This document shows, one piece after another, positions 33,335 through 44,684 of a stretch of DNA of 64,000 nt. Source of the DNA: Streptomyces venezuelae (lineage in GTDB: Bacteria; Actinomycetota; Actinomycetes; Streptomycetales; Streptomycetaceae); the NCBI RefSeq assembly GCF_008642315.1, contig NZ_CP029192.1:62001-126000 (forward strand), written 5' to 3'. Position 1 is the first letter of the stretch. Each line of letters begins with the position of its first letter. Below the pieces are notes generated by a model that was not told the DNA's origin, did no database searches, and saw nothing but the letters and a program-made list of their open reading frames with translations. Position numbers and translations under genes: made by a program.

Positions 33335-34363
33335 CACGGCGGCGCGGGCGCGGGATTCCCGGGTCCAGGACAGGACTTCGGGGGCTGTCCAGGTGGTCAC
33401 CACGCGGTCGGCGGGGACCTTGCACTCCTCGGCCCGTGCGCAGCCGATGATCTGCCAGTCGAGCTGGCCGGGCGCGTGGGCGTCGGTGTCGACGGCGAAC
33501 AGCGTGCCGGCCGCCACCGCCTGGCGCAGCAGGCGGCGGGGCGGGTCGAGACGTTCGGGGCGGCTGTTGATCTCCACGGCGGTGCGGGCGGCCGCGCAGG
33601 CGGCGAAGACCTCCGCCGCGTCGAACTGTGACTCGGGCCGGCCGCGGCCGGTGACCAGGCGGCCGGTGCAGTGGCCCAGCACGTCGGCGCGAGGGTTGCT
33701 CACCGCGGCGACCAGGCGGCGCGTCATCGCGGCGGCGTCCATGCGCAGTTTGGAGTGCACCGAGACGACCACGACGTCCAGGCGGTCCAGCAGGTCGGGT
33801 TCCTGGTCCAGGGAGCCGTCGTCGAGGATGTCGCACTCGATGCCGGTCAGCAGCCGGAAGGGCGCCCACTGCTCGTTGAGGGCGGCCACCGCCTCCAGCT
33901 GGTCGCGCAGCCGGTCGGGCGACAGGCCGCGGGCGATCGTCAGGCGCGGCGAGTGGTCGGTGAGCACGGCCCATTGGTGGCCGAGCTCCGCCGCGGCGCG
34001 GCCCATCGCCTCGATGGGGCTGCCGCCGTCGGACCAGTCGGAGTGCAGATGGCAGTCGCCGCGCAGCAGCGCCCGCAGCCCGCTGCCGGCGCCCTGGGCC
34101 AGCGGCGCGCGGGCCTCCTCCTCCAGGCGCTGCAGGTAGCCGGGCATGGTGCCGGCCAGCGCTTCGCGGATCACGGCGGCGGTCTTGGGCCCGATGCCCT
34201 TGAGGGACTCCAGGGAGCCGTCGCCGGCGCGGCGTTCCAGCTCCGGGCCCGGCAGGTTCCCGGCGACCTCGGCGGCGGTGCGGAAGGCGCGGACACGGTA
34301 GGTGGGGGCGCGGCCCCGCTCCAGGAGGAAGGCGATGCGCTCCAGGGCCTCCACGGGTTCCAT
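33332..34363 (-). CDS. PHP domain phosphoesterase with helix-hairpin-helix N-terminus
   Basis: The 343-aa product resembles the C-terminal part of bacterial PolX. Residues 1-85 contain a helix-hairpin-helix element (LESLKGIGPKTAAVIREAL). A PHP metal-dependent phosphoesterase domain follows, with DCHLHSDWSDGGSPIE (HxH), LTDHSPRLTIARGL, GIECDILDDG, VSVHSK, VLGHCTGR and DTDAHAPGQL as metal-ligand segments. No polymerase domain is present. It is probably a DNA-related or nucleotide phosphoesterase. GGAGGTG precedes the ATG. Confidence 0.9.
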   Translation of the reverse strand: MEPVEALERIAFLLERGRAPTYRVRAFRTAAEVAGNLPGPELERRAGDGSLESLKGIGPKTAAVIREALAGTMPGYLQRLEEEARAPLAQGAGSGLRALLRGDCHLHSDWSDGGSPIEAMGRAAAELGHQWAVLTDHSPRLTIARGLSPDRLRDQLEAVAALNEQWAPFRLLTGIECDILDDGSLDQEPDLLDRLDVVVVSVHSKLRMDAAAMTRRLVAAVSNPRADVLGHCTGRLVTGRGRPESQFDAAEVFAACAAARTAVEINSRPERLDPPRRLLRQAVAAGTLFAVDTDAHAPGQLDWQIIGCARAEECKVPADRVVTTWTAPEVLSWTRESRARAAV

Positions 34364-34470
34364 GACACCTCCGGCCGGACGGTACGCAGCAAGGTGGGCG
34401 GGTGGGTTCCAGCCTCGCGCAGGTGGCGGGCGGCGGCACGGCGAGCGGGATGCCCCCCGGGGGGGGCGGG

Positions 34471-34815
34471 TCAGTGCGGGCGGTGGGCGGCGCGGCCGCC
34501 GGCGCCCAGCGGGCTGGCCTGGGCGCTGCCCGCGTTGGCGATGACGACGGAGGTCGGTCCCAGCCGCTCGCGCACGGTGCGAGCGGCGGCGTGCAGGGCG
34601 GCGGGGTCGGTGACGTCGACGGGCAGGGCCAGGGCGGGGGTGGGCAGGGTGGCCGCCAGCTGTTCCAGCGCGGCCCGTTCCAGGCCCAGCAGGGCGATGC
34701 GGGCGTGGCGTGCGGCCAGCTCGCGGGCGAGGGCGGCGCCCAGTCCGCGGGCGGCGCCGGTCACCACGACGGTGCGGCCGCTCAGAGGGCCGGGGCGGGT
34801 GCCGGGGCCCCTCAT
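34471..34815 (-). pseudogene. Truncated short-chain dehydrogenase, N-terminal half only
   Basis: The 114-aa frame contains an intact SDR cofactor site (VVVTGAARGLGAALARELA, residues 17-35) and the NAG motif (VIANAGSAQASPLG). It then stops at AHRPH before any catalytic Ser or YxxxK. SDRs of this type are about 250-300 aa, and no continuation is visible in the 107 bases before the next gene. Its ATG overlaps the CrtI-like stop as ATGA, showing that it was a proper member of that operon. It is either a decayed gene or a minimal NADP-binding protein; decay is likelier. Confidence 0.7.
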
Positions 34816-36437
34816 GGGCGGGGCGGGGTGCCGGTGCGGTCGCGGTGGGTGAGGTGGCGCTGGGTGCGGGTGAGCGGGAGCGGGAGGCGGCGGCGCAGGG
34901 CGGCGCGGGCGGCGTTGGCGCCGGGGGCGCCGTGCACGCCGCCGCCGGGGTGGGCGGCGGCCGAGGCCAGGTAGAGGCCGGGCAGGGGGGTTTCGGGGCG
35001 GCCGGTGCCCGGCACGGGGCGGAGGAACAGCTGCTGGTGCAGGGAGGTGGTGCCGCCGTTGAGGGCGCCGGCGTGCAGGTTGCGGTCCAGGGCCTGCAGG
35101 GTGGGCGGGGCCAGCACGCGGCGGGCCCGGATCAGGGTGCGGAAGCCGGGGGCGAAGCGTTCGACCTGCTGCTCGATGCGGTCGGCCATCCGTTCCTGCT
35201 CCGCGGCCCGCCAGGCGCCGGTGATGTCGTCCTCGTCGGCGTCGGCGCGGATCTCCTGGGGGACGTGGGTGTAGGCCCAGGCGGACTCGGTGCCGGCGGG
35301 TGAGCGGGTGGCGTCCGCGGTCGTCATCTGGCCGAAGAGGAGGAAGGGCCGGTCGGGGACCTGGTGCATGGCGAGCTGGGCGGCGAAGCGGGTGAGTTCG
35401 TCGACGCCGTCGGCCAGGTGGACGGTGCCCGCGCCGGCGGCCTCCTTGGCCTGCCAGGGCACCGGCCCCTCCAGCGCCCAGTCGACCTTGAAGGTGGCGA
35501 AGTCCCACTGGAAGCGGCGCAGGTCCGCCAGGAGCCGGTCGGGCAGGTGCTGGGGGGCGATGAGGTCGCCGTACAGGGCGGGCAGCGCCACGTCGGCCAG
35601 GACGGCGCGGGTGGCGGGCACCCGCTCGCCGTCGGCGGTGCGCACGGCGACGGCGCGGCCGCCTTCGACGAGGATCTGTGCGGCGCGGCGGCCGCAGTGC
35701 ACTTGCACGCCGCGTGCCGCAAGGCGCCGGATCAGGGCCGCGGTGAGTTCGCCCGCGCCGCCCACCGGGACGGGAAAGCCGTAGCTCTGGCCGAGCATCG
35801 CCATCAGCCAGCCGAAGCCGCCGCTGCCGGCCGCCTCGGGGGCGAGGTCGGCGTGCAGGGCGTTGCCGGCCAGCAGGAGCCGGCCGCCCTCGCCGGTGAA
35901 CTCCTCCTCGCCCAGGCGGCGCACCGGCAGCAGCAGGGTGCGGGCCATGCGCAGCGCGCCGGCGCTCTTGAGCCGGTAGGCCAGTTTGGCGGTGGCCTTC
36001 ACCGGCGGGAAGGGGGTGAACAGGGCGTCGAGGAGGGCGGGGCGGATGTCGTCCCACAGCGCGTGCAGGCGCTGCCAGGCTGCGCCGTCGCCCGCGGCGA
36101 AGGCGTCCAGGGAGGCGGCGGTGGCCTGCGGGCTGCGGTCCAGGACGGCGCAGCGGCCGTCGCTCAAGGGGTGGGCCACCACGTGCGGGGCGTGGCTCCA
36201 GCGCAGTCCGTGCTCGTGCAGGCGCAGCCGGTCAAGGACGGGGGAGGCGGCCGCCAGCGGGTAGAAGGAGCTGCACAGGTCGTTGACGAAGTCGGGGTGC
36301 ACGCCCCGGTCGTGGCGGACCGCGCCGCCCGGCTCGGCCTGTTCCTCCAGGACGGTGACGCTCCAGCCGGCGTCGGCCAGGAGGTTGGCGGCGACCAGGC
36401 CGTTGGGGCCGGCCCCGATGACCACGGCGTCAGGCAT
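34812..36437 (-). CDS. NAD(P)/FAD-dependent oxidoreductase, CrtI/phytoene desaturase-like
   Basis: This 541-aa flavoprotein starts VVIGAGPNGLVAANLLADAGWSVTVLEEQAEPGGAVR, the dinucleotide-binding signature of the carotenoid desaturase superfamily. It ends with the matching FAD motif PLPGLYLASAAAHPGGGVHGAPGANAARAAL. It is soluble, and homologues are common in Streptomyces in an operon with an SRPBCC protein and SDRs, without carotenoid genes. It overlaps the SRPBCC gene upstream by eight bases and the truncated SDR by four. The substrate is unknown. Confidence 0.9.
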   Translation of the reverse strand: MPDAVVIGAGPNGLVAANLLADAGWSVTVLEEQAEPGGAVRHDRGVHPDFVNDLCSSFYPLAAASPVLDRLRLHEHGLRWSHAPHVVAHPLSDGRCAVLDRSPQATAASLDAFAAGDGAAWQRLHALWDDIRPALLDALFTPFPPVKATAKLAYRLKSAGALRMARTLLLPVRRLGEEEFTGEGGRLLLAGNALHADLAPEAAGSGGFGWLMAMLGQSYGFPVPVGGAGELTAALIRRLAARGVQVHCGRRAAQILVEGGRAVAVRTADGERVPATRAVLADVALPALYGDLIAPQHLPDRLLADLRRFQWDFATFKVDWALEGPVPWQAKEAAGAGTVHLADGVDELTRFAAQLAMHQVPDRPFLLFGQMTTADATRSPAGTESAWAYTHVPQEIRADADEDDITGAWRAAEQERMADRIEQQVERFAPGFRTLIRARRVLAPPTLQALDRNLHAGALNGGTTSLHQQLFLRPVPGTGRPETPLPGLYLASAAAHPGGGVHGAPGANAARAALRRRLPLPLTRTQRHLTHRDRTGTPPRP

Positions 36438-36894
36438 GGCCCGCTCCGCTGGTGGCGCGGCCCGCTTCGGCCTGGCAGACCCGGGCCAGGCGGGCCAGCA
36501 TCGCGCGGTGGCGGACCTGGATGAGGCCTTCGACCAGGGTGTTGTGCAGGGTGCCGGCCGCGCCGCGCAGGGGGTGTTCGTCGACGGTGACCAGGCTGTG
36601 CTCGCCCCAGGGCCGTACCTCCAGGGCGATCCGGGCGGTGCCCAGGGGGCCGGCCTTGGCCTCCAGTTCCAGGACGGTGCCTTCCTCGCAGCGGCGTACG
36701 ACGGTTTCGTTGGTGGCGTGCAGCGGGCCCAGCCGTATCTCGTACTGAAGGGCCGCGCCGACCTGCGGCCAGTGGCCGCGCACCGGCTTCGAGGAGGCGG
36801 TGCCCACCACCCATTGGGCGTAGCGGCTGCCGTCGGCCAGCACGCTCCACACCGTCGCCGGGCTCACCGTGATCAGTCGATGACGCCGTGCCAT
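36430..36894 (-). CDS. SRPBCC (START-like) family protein
   Basis: The 154-aa product has the SRPBCC/polyketide_cyc2 pattern: VSPATVWSVLADGSRYAQWVVGT at the N-terminus, alternating beta strands, and a long C-terminal helix (LVEGLIQVRHRAMLARLARVCQAE). Such proteins bind hydrophobic ligands. It is the first gene of a three-gene leftward operon with the CrtI-like oxidoreductase and the truncated SDR. GGGAGG precedes the ATG. It is divergent from the SDR/SRPBCC fusion gene at 37.1 kb. Confidence 0.87.
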   Translation of the reverse strand: MARRHRLITVSPATVWSVLADGSRYAQWVVGTASSKPVRGHWPQVGAALQYEIRLGPLHATNETVVRRCEEGTVLELEAKAGPLGTARIALEVRPWGEHSLVTVDEHPLRGAAGTLHNTLVEGLIQVRHRAMLARLARVCQAEAGRATSGAGHA

Positions 36895-37108
36895 CCGTGC
36901 CTCCCTGACTCGCCGTCATCGCCGGGTGCCCCGATCCGCCGTCCTGAACATCGTGCGGGACATGCGTCGACTTCGCGCCTTGGGGCAGGCGGGGCATGCG
37001 GGGGCGGGGTGCGGCGTGTCGCGGCCCGGGCCGCGGCGGGTGAGACTTTGCGGGGCGGCCGGGTGCGGCCCCGGCCCTCAGACCCTTTTCCAGGAGGCGG
37101 CAGCGCAC

Positions 37109-38617
37109 GTGAGCGACGGCAACGACTCCTCCCCCGGGCGGCTGGTCCTGGTGACCGGGGCGACCGGCTACATCGGGGGCCGGCTGGTGCCCGAACTGCT
37201 GGCGGCGGGCTACCGGGTGCGGTGCCTGGCCCGCACCCCGCAGAAGCTGCGCGATCATCCCTGGGCCGGCCGGGTGGAGGTGGTGCGCGGCGATGTGACC
37301 GACGCGTCGTCGCTGGCCGGCGCGTTCGAGGGGGTGGAGGTGGCCTACTACCTGGTGCACGCGCTGGGCACCGGGGCGGGGTTCGAGGACACCGACCGGC
37401 GTTCGGCCCGCGCCTTCGCCGAGCGGGCCGAGGCGGCCGGGGTGGGGCGCCTCGTGTATCTGGGCGGGCTCACCCCGGCCGGGGTGAGCGAGCGGGAGCT
37501 GTCGCCGCATCTGCGTTCGCGGGCCGAGGTGGGCCGCATCTTCCTGGACTGCCCGGTGCCCAGTGCGGTGCTGCGGGCGGCGGTCATCATCGGGTCGGGC
37601 TCGGCGTCCTTCGAGATGCTGCGCTATCTGACCGAACGCCTGCCGGTGATGGTCACCCCCAGCTGGGTGCGCACCCGCATCCAGCCCATCGCGGTCCGCG
37701 ACGTGCTGCGCTATCTGGTGGCCTGCGCCGAGCTGCCCGCCGACGTCGACCGCGGCTTCGACATCGGCGGCCCGGACGTGATGACCTACCGCGACATGAT
37801 GCGCGCCTACGCCCGGGTGGCCGGGCTGCGCCACCGGCTGATCGTGCCGGTGCCGCTGCTGACCCCGACGCTCTCCAGCCACTGGGTCGGCCTGATCACG
37901 CCGGTGCCGCGCGGCATCGCCCGGCCGCTGGCGGAGTCGCTGCGCCACGAGGTCGTCTGCCAGGAGCACGACATCGCCGCCCACGTTCCCGACGGTCCCG
38001 GCCGGCCGCTGCCCTTCACCCAGGCGCTGCGGCTGGCCCTGCGGCGCATCCAGGAGGCGCAGGTCAGCACCCGCTGGTCCTCGGCCGCGCTGCCCGGCGC
38101 GCCCAGCGACCCGCTGCCCACCGACCCCGACTGGGCCGGCGGCAGCCTCTACACCGACCACCGCACGCTGGTCGTGGACGCCTCGACGGCGGCTTTGTGG
38201 CGGGTCATCGAGGGCATCGGCGGCGACAACGGCTGGTACTCCTTCCCGCTGGCGTGGGCGGTGCGGGGCTGGCTGGACCGGCTGGTGGGCGGGGTGGGGC
38301 TGCGCCGGGGGCGGCGTGATGCGCACCGGCTGCGGGTGGGCGACTCGCTGGATTTCTGGCGGGTGGAGGAGATCGAGCCGGGCCGGCTGCTGCGGCTGCG
38401 CGCCGAAATGCGGCTGCCGGGCCTGGCCTGGCTGGAGATGCGGGTGGAGCACGACGGCTCGGGCCGCACCCGCTACAGCCAGCGCGCCCTGTTCCACCCG
38501 CGCGGTCTTGCCGGGCACGCCTACTGGTGGGCGGTGGCGCCCTTCCACGCGGTGGTCTTCGGCGGCATGGCCCGCAACATCACCAAGGCGGCGGGCAAGG
38601 AACCCGAACCGGGCTGA
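37109..38617 (+). CDS. NAD(P)H-binding atypical SDR fused to DUF2867/SRPBCC-like domain
   Basis: This 502-aa two-domain protein has an N-terminal extended-SDR domain (LVTGATGYIGGRLVPELLAAGYRVRCLAR, then YYLVHALG and YLGGLTP), resembling complex I NDUFA9-like proteins. From about residue 350 a DUF2867 domain follows (STAALWRVIEGIGGDNGWYSFPLAW...FWRVEEIEPGRLLRLRAEMRLPGLAWLEM). The fusion is a known family. The GTG start follows CAGGAGG at 11 bases. Divergence from the SRPBCC/CrtI-like operon suggests a joint function in lipid or isoprenoid metabolism. Confidence 0.88.
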   Translation: MSDGNDSSPGRLVLVTGATGYIGGRLVPELLAAGYRVRCLARTPQKLRDHPWAGRVEVVRGDVTDASSLAGAFEGVEVAYYLVHALGTGAGFEDTDRRSARAFAERAEAAGVGRLVYLGGLTPAGVSERELSPHLRSRAEVGRIFLDCPVPSAVLRAAVIIGSGSASFEMLRYLTERLPVMVTPSWVRTRIQPIAVRDVLRYLVACAELPADVDRGFDIGGPDVMTYRDMMRAYARVAGLRHRLIVPVPLLTPTLSSHWVGLITPVPRGIARPLAESLRHEVVCQEHDIAAHVPDGPGRPLPFTQALRLALRRIQEAQVSTRWSSAALPGAPSDPLPTDPDWAGGSLYTDHRTLVVDASTAALWRVIEGIGGDNGWYSFPLAWAVRGWLDRLVGGVGLRRGRRDAHRLRVGDSLDFWRVEEIEPGRLLRLRAEMRLPGLAWLEMRVEHDGSGRTRYSQRALFHPRGLAGHAYWWAVAPFHAVVFGGMARNITKAAGKEPEPG

Positions 38618-38636
38618 GGGCGGGCCGCCGGCCTGC

Positions 38637-41064
<2,428 letters not shown>

Positions 41065-41323
41065 GGTCCCCGGTTGTCCCCGATCGCGCGGGACATGCCT
41101 GCCGGTGATCGCCGGGGCCGGCCGGGGGCGCGTTTTGCCGGTCGGCGGCCAGGGCACCCGGTGGCCGCGGCCGCGCCGGATGCGGCCGGTGCGCCGGGCC
41201 GCGGCCGGCCCCCGGCGCTCCGGTGGTGGGGTGCTCGCGTTCTGCCGAAGGTGGAAGGGGCGCCCCTCGGGGCCCGGAGCGGTCCGCGCCCGGCCCGTAC
41301 GCCCCCACAGAAAGGCGAGCACC

Positions 41324-42220
41324 ATGACCGACACCCCCGGCCGGTCCGGCCCGCAGGACCCCACCGCCAAGGGGCCGCGCCCGAACTTCCCCCAGCAGGA
41401 GCAGGAGGTGCCGGGCTGGACCGGTCCGATGGACCCGCCGCCCGACCACGGGGAGGACTCCTACCGCGGCTCGGGGCTGCTGCGCGGCCGCATCGCGCTG
41501 ATCACCGGGGGCGATTCGGGGATCGGGCGGGCGGTGGCCATCGCGATGGCCCGCGAGGAGGCCGACGTCGTCTTCACTCATCTGCCCTCCGAGGCCGGCG
41601 AGGCGCAGGAGACCGCCCGCTGGATCGAGGAGGCAGGGCGCCGGGCCGTCCCGGTGCCCTGCGACATCCGCGAGGAGGAACAGTGCCGGCGCCTGGTGGA
41701 GCGCGCGGTCACCGAGTTCGGGCGGATCGACGTACTGGTCAACAACGCCGCCTACCAGATGTCGCGGCCCAAGGGCATCACGGACATCCCCACCGAGCAG
41801 TTCGACCGGGTGCTGCGCACCAACCTGTACGGCATGTTCTGGCTGTGCAAGATGGCCGTGCCGCACATGCCGCGCGGCGCCTCGATCATCAACACCACCT
41901 CGGTGCAGGCCTACAAGCCCAGTGCGCACCTGCTGGACTACGCCATGACCAAGGGCGCCATCGTGACGTTCACCCAGGGGCTCGCGCAGATGCTGGTCGA
42001 GGACGGGATCCGCGTCAACGCGGTGGCGCCGGGGCCGGTGTGGACGCCGCTGATCCCCGCGACGCTGCCGGACACCACGGAGTTCGGCAAGCAGGCGCCG
42101 CTGGGCCGGCCCGCGCAGCCCGCGGAGATGGCGCCGGCCTACGTCTTCCTCGCCTCGGAGCACGCGAGTTTCATCACCGCCGAGATCATGAACGCCACCG
42201 GCGGCACCCCGCTGCCCTGA
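41324..42220 (+). CDS. SDR family oxidoreductase, stress-type (YhxC/YghA-like)
   Basis: This 298-aa SDR carries a 45-residue N-terminal extension (ending GWTGPMDPPPDHGEDSYRG) before the cofactor motif ITGGDSGIGRAVAIAMA. This layout is typical of the YhxC/YghA group that accompanies general-stress genes. NNAAYQ, the catalytic Ser in NTTSVQAY and YAMTK are intact. AAAGGCGAG precedes the ATG. It is followed 53 bases later by a small acidic protein gene and may share its transcript. Confidence 0.92.
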   Translation: MTDTPGRSGPQDPTAKGPRPNFPQQEQEVPGWTGPMDPPPDHGEDSYRGSGLLRGRIALITGGDSGIGRAVAIAMAREEADVVFTHLPSEAGEAQETARWIEEAGRRAVPVPCDIREEEQCRRLVERAVTEFGRIDVLVNNAAYQMSRPKGITDIPTEQFDRVLRTNLYGMFWLCKMAVPHMPRGASIINTTSVQAYKPSAHLLDYAMTKGAIVTFTQGLAQMLVEDGIRVNAVAPGPVWTPLIPATLPDTTEFGKQAPLGRPAQPAEMAPAYVFLASEHASFITAEIMNATGGTPLP

Positions 42221-42273
42221 CCCCGGGCACGCACTCTCGACCCTCTCGACCCTCTCGACGAAAGGACATCACC

Positions 42274-42495
42274 GTGCAGCACCGCCACGACCCCGCCCAG
42301 ACCGCGGCCGAGGAAGTACTGGAGGAGGCCGAGGCCGCCGAGGAGCGGCCCGTGCCCGACGAGCGGCGCGAGCACGCCAAGGACGGCGAGGCCGGCGACA
42401 CCCTCACGCCCAGCCCCACCGCCCAGCAGGACATCCACGAGGATGCGGACGGCCGGGACGGCAAGGGCGGCAAGGACGGTACGGGCGGGCGCTGA
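42274..42495 (+). CDS. Small acidic hydrophilic protein, function unknown
   Basis: The 73-aa frame starts at GTG after AAAGGA and encodes a Glu/Asp-rich, probably disordered protein (AAEEVLEEAEAAEERPVPDERREHAKDG...). Three 9-base repeats CTCTCGACC (42234-42260) lie just before its ribosome-binding site. It has no recognised domain. Location after a stress-type SDR and facing a SpoIIE-type phosphatase suggests a stress role. Confidence 0.6.
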   Translation: MQHRHDPAQTAAEEVLEEAEAAEERPVPDERREHAKDGEAGDTLTPSPTAQQDIHEDADGRDGKGGKDGTGGR

Positions 42496-42504
42496 GCGTC
42501 TTGT

Positions 42505-43704
42505 TCAGCGGTACGCGGTGTGCGGCTCCCGGCCGGGCGGATGCCACTCGATCAGCAAGATGGTGGCGTCGTCGCGGAGCCGTTCGGTCTGCGCGTCCAG
42601 GACGGAGTGGATGAGCCGGCGCAGCGTCTCGGCGGCGACCTCGCCGCCGGTGGAGGCGCGGATGACGGAGTCGGCGAACCGCTCGAGGCCGAACTCGGTG
42701 CCGTCGGCCAGCCGTGCCTCGGTCATGCCGTCGGTGTAGAGCAGCACGCGGTCGCCGGGTTCCAGGGTGGTCTCGTGGACCTGGCGGTCGGTGCTGCGCA
42801 GGAAGGCGGAGAAGCCCATGGGCGGGTCGGCCTCGCGTTCCAGGGCGCCCTCCACCAGCCGGTTGTCGCGGATGAGCAGCGGCGGGGGGTGTCCGCAGTT
42901 GCTCCAGCGCAGCACGCCGCCGGCCAGGTCCAGGCGCATCAGGACGCCGGTGCAGAACTGGTCGGGCAGCCACAGGCCGATGGCCGCGTCGACGGCCTCC
43001 AGGAGTTCGGGCAGCTCCGCGCCGGTGCGCCGGCCGTTGCGGCAGGCGGCCAGGGCCACGGCGGTGGTCAGGCCGGAGAGCAGGTCGTGGCCCATCGCGT
43101 CGAGGATCGTGGCGTGCAGGGCCGTTGGGGTGAGGCAGTGGTCGAAGGCGTCGCCGCCGATCTCGTAGGCGGGCTCCAGCACGGCGGTGGAGACCACGTG
43201 GGTGTTGCCGATGGTGCGCGGCGGGAGGAAGGCGCGCAGCATCTCGGCGGGCAGCTGCATGGGCTCGGAGCGGGTGCGCTGGATGACGTTGTCCTTGTAG
43301 GCCCGCTTGGAGGTGATCATCATCGCGAGGAGGGCGGCCAGGGCCCGGCTGCGGCGCAGCAGCGCGGGGTCCAGGAAGGGAGTGTGGACGGCGACCACGC
43401 CCAGGCGCTCGGCGCCGTCCAGCAGGGGCAGCCAGGCGGTCATGCCGCCGGCCGGGGATTCCTCCACCCGCAGGGCCAGTGTGCGGTAGGCCCAGCCGGC
43501 CAGGGAGCCGTCCACGTCGGCGGCGGCCGCGTCGTCGTGGAGCGGGATCAGCCGGCGCTGCTGGAGGTCGGCGAGGTAGACCACGGCCTGGGGCACGCCC
43601 AGGGCGGTGGCGCACCGGGCGACGGCGGTGGCCAGGTCCAGTACGGCGTTGTCGGGGTCGGCGAGGAACTCCTCGAGTCCGCTGGGCGGCTCCGATGTCG
43701 GCAC
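42505..43704 (-). CDS. PP2C/SpoIIE-type serine phosphatase with GAF-like sensor
   Basis: This is a 399-aa regulatory phosphatase of the RsbU/SpoIIE type. Residues about 15-150 form a GAF-like sensor, and from about 170 the phosphatase core shows YEIGGDAFDHCLTP, ILDAMGHDLLSGLTTAVALAACRN, WSNCGHPPPLLI, GDRVLLYTDGMTEAR and the final DDATILLIEW. The metal-binding Asp residues are in place. It probably dephosphorylates an anti-sigma antagonist. The GTG start follows AAGGGAGAGG. No antagonist or anti-sigma kinase gene is adjacent. Confidence 0.92.
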   Translation of the reverse strand: MPTSEPPSGLEEFLADPDNAVLDLATAVARCATALGVPQAVVYLADLQQRRLIPLHDDAAAADVDGSLAGWAYRTLALRVEESPAGGMTAWLPLLDGAERLGVVAVHTPFLDPALLRRSRALAALLAMMITSKRAYKDNVIQRTRSEPMQLPAEMLRAFLPPRTIGNTHVVSTAVLEPAYEIGGDAFDHCLTPTALHATILDAMGHDLLSGLTTAVALAACRNGRRTGAELPELLEAVDAAIGLWLPDQFCTGVLMRLDLAGGVLRWSNCGHPPPLLIRDNRLVEGALEREADPPMGFSAFLRSTDRQVHETTLEPGDRVLLYTDGMTEARLADGTEFGLERFADSVIRASTGGEVAAETLRRLIHSVLDAQTERLRDDATILLIEWHPPGREPHTAYR

Positions 43705-43926
43705 GTCCTCTCCCTTCGCCCCGGGGCTGCGCGGACTGGCTGGGTGACACGAGCAGTCTCACACCGCACCGGCGTGCCTGCCCGGCCGCCGTGTCGCCGA
43801 TCGGCCGCGGGTGGTCCACGGTGATCAGTACGAGTTGTCCTGCCCTGCGCGGGTACCTGCACCCCAGCTCCGGAAGCGGGCCCACCCGGCCCGCGGCCCG
43901 GGGCCCGGCGAAGGAAGGGAGACACC

Positions 43927-44181
43927 GTGAGCGAGCAGATACCGCCCTCCCCCGGTGCGGACGGCAGTGCGCCCGTGCCCAGGGACCCGCCCGACCAGCA
44001 GGCCGACGGCGGCCAGGACCCCTGGGAGGCGGCGCAGGAGACGGCCGGGACCGACAGCAAGGACTCCGAAAGCGGCGAGGACGTGCCCGAGACCGACGAG
44101 GCCGGCACCGGCCGGCGCGGCAACGGCGGGGCGACCGGCGCCCAGAGCGAGGAGCCGGTGCCGCAGGAGCCCTCCGGGTGA
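43927..44181 (+). CDS. Small acidic disordered protein
   Basis: An 84-aa GTG-start frame encodes a low-complexity Asp/Glu/Pro/Gly-rich product (for example ETAGTDSKDSESGEDVPETDEAG). No domain is recognisable. It is preceded by AAGGAAGGGAG. It sits before another unrecognised small gene in the same direction. Confidence 0.6.
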   Translation: MSEQIPPSPGADGSAPVPRDPPDQQADGGQDPWEAAQETAGTDSKDSESGEDVPETDEAGTGRRGNGGATGAQSEEPVPQEPSG

Positions 44182-44227
44182 GGGCCCGGTCCGGCCAGGT
44201 GAGCACAGCAAGGGAAAGGGATTGACG

Positions 44228-44593
44228 GTGAGCGGTGCGGGAGAAGAGCCGGCGCAGGTCACGGTGGAACTGAGCGGGACGGCCGAGGACGCCGGGAGCG
44301 TCTTCGACGTCCTGAAGGCGGTCTACGCCTCGGACCGCGACGGCGGGCCCACGGCCTCGGACGCGAGCGGGCCGACGGTGTGGAGCGGTGTTTTCGACAC
44401 CGCCCGGCCGGCGGGCGGCGGGCCCGGCGGCGCGCCGTCGCTGCGCGGCGCGGTGACCGCCGGTGTGCAGGGCGGCTATGTGGCCGTCGACCAGCTCGTC
44501 ACGGTCCTCGAGGCGGCCTTCACCGTCACCGAGCAGGGCTCGGCCTCGGGCGATCAGGAGAAGGACGTGTCGCTGCGGCTGGAGAGCCGCTGA
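44228..44593 (+). CDS. Hypothetical protein, 121 aa
   Basis: I do not recognise this family. The product is soluble and has a beta-alpha start (QVTVELSGTAEDAGSVFDVLKAVYASD) and end (VDQLVTVLEAAFTVTEQG...DVSLRLES), which suggests a small ferredoxin-like or ACT-like fold. The GTG start follows GGGAAAGGG; TTG two codons earlier is possible. It ends before a strong bidirectional terminator. Confidence 0.6.
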   Translation: MSGAGEEPAQVTVELSGTAEDAGSVFDVLKAVYASDRDGGPTASDASGPTVWSGVFDTARPAGGGPGGAPSLRGAVTAGVQGGYVAVDQLVTVLEAAFTVTEQGSASGDQEKDVSLRLESR

Positions 44594-44630
44594 CAAGCGC
44601 TCGGGCCGCCCCGGCCCGCGTGGCCGGCGC

Positions 44631-44669
44631 GCCCGGGCTCCCGTGCGGTGACACCGCGGGAGCCCGGGC
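44631..44669. terminator. Bidirectional hairpin terminator
   Basis: GCCCGGGCTCCCG (44631-44643) pairs perfectly with 44657-44669 across a 13-base loop. It lies between the converging hypothetical gene and the bacterioferritin-like gene. Confidence 0.75.
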
Positions 44670-44684
44670 CCGGGCGGGCGGGGC

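Noticed and set aside
37109..38617. Carotenoid pathway from the CrtI-like gene and neighbours
   Set aside because: No phytoene synthase or cyclase is present, and the SRPBCC/SDR company matches a separate uncharacterised Streptomyces operon type.
43750..43785. TCTCACA near 43.76 kb as a rightward ECF41 promoter
   Set aside because: Sixteen bases on, the sequence is GCCC rather than CGTC.
44228..44593. Calling this an effector-associated constant component protein
   Set aside because: Length and the final strand are compatible, but I could not match the family motifs, so it is left as hypothetical.
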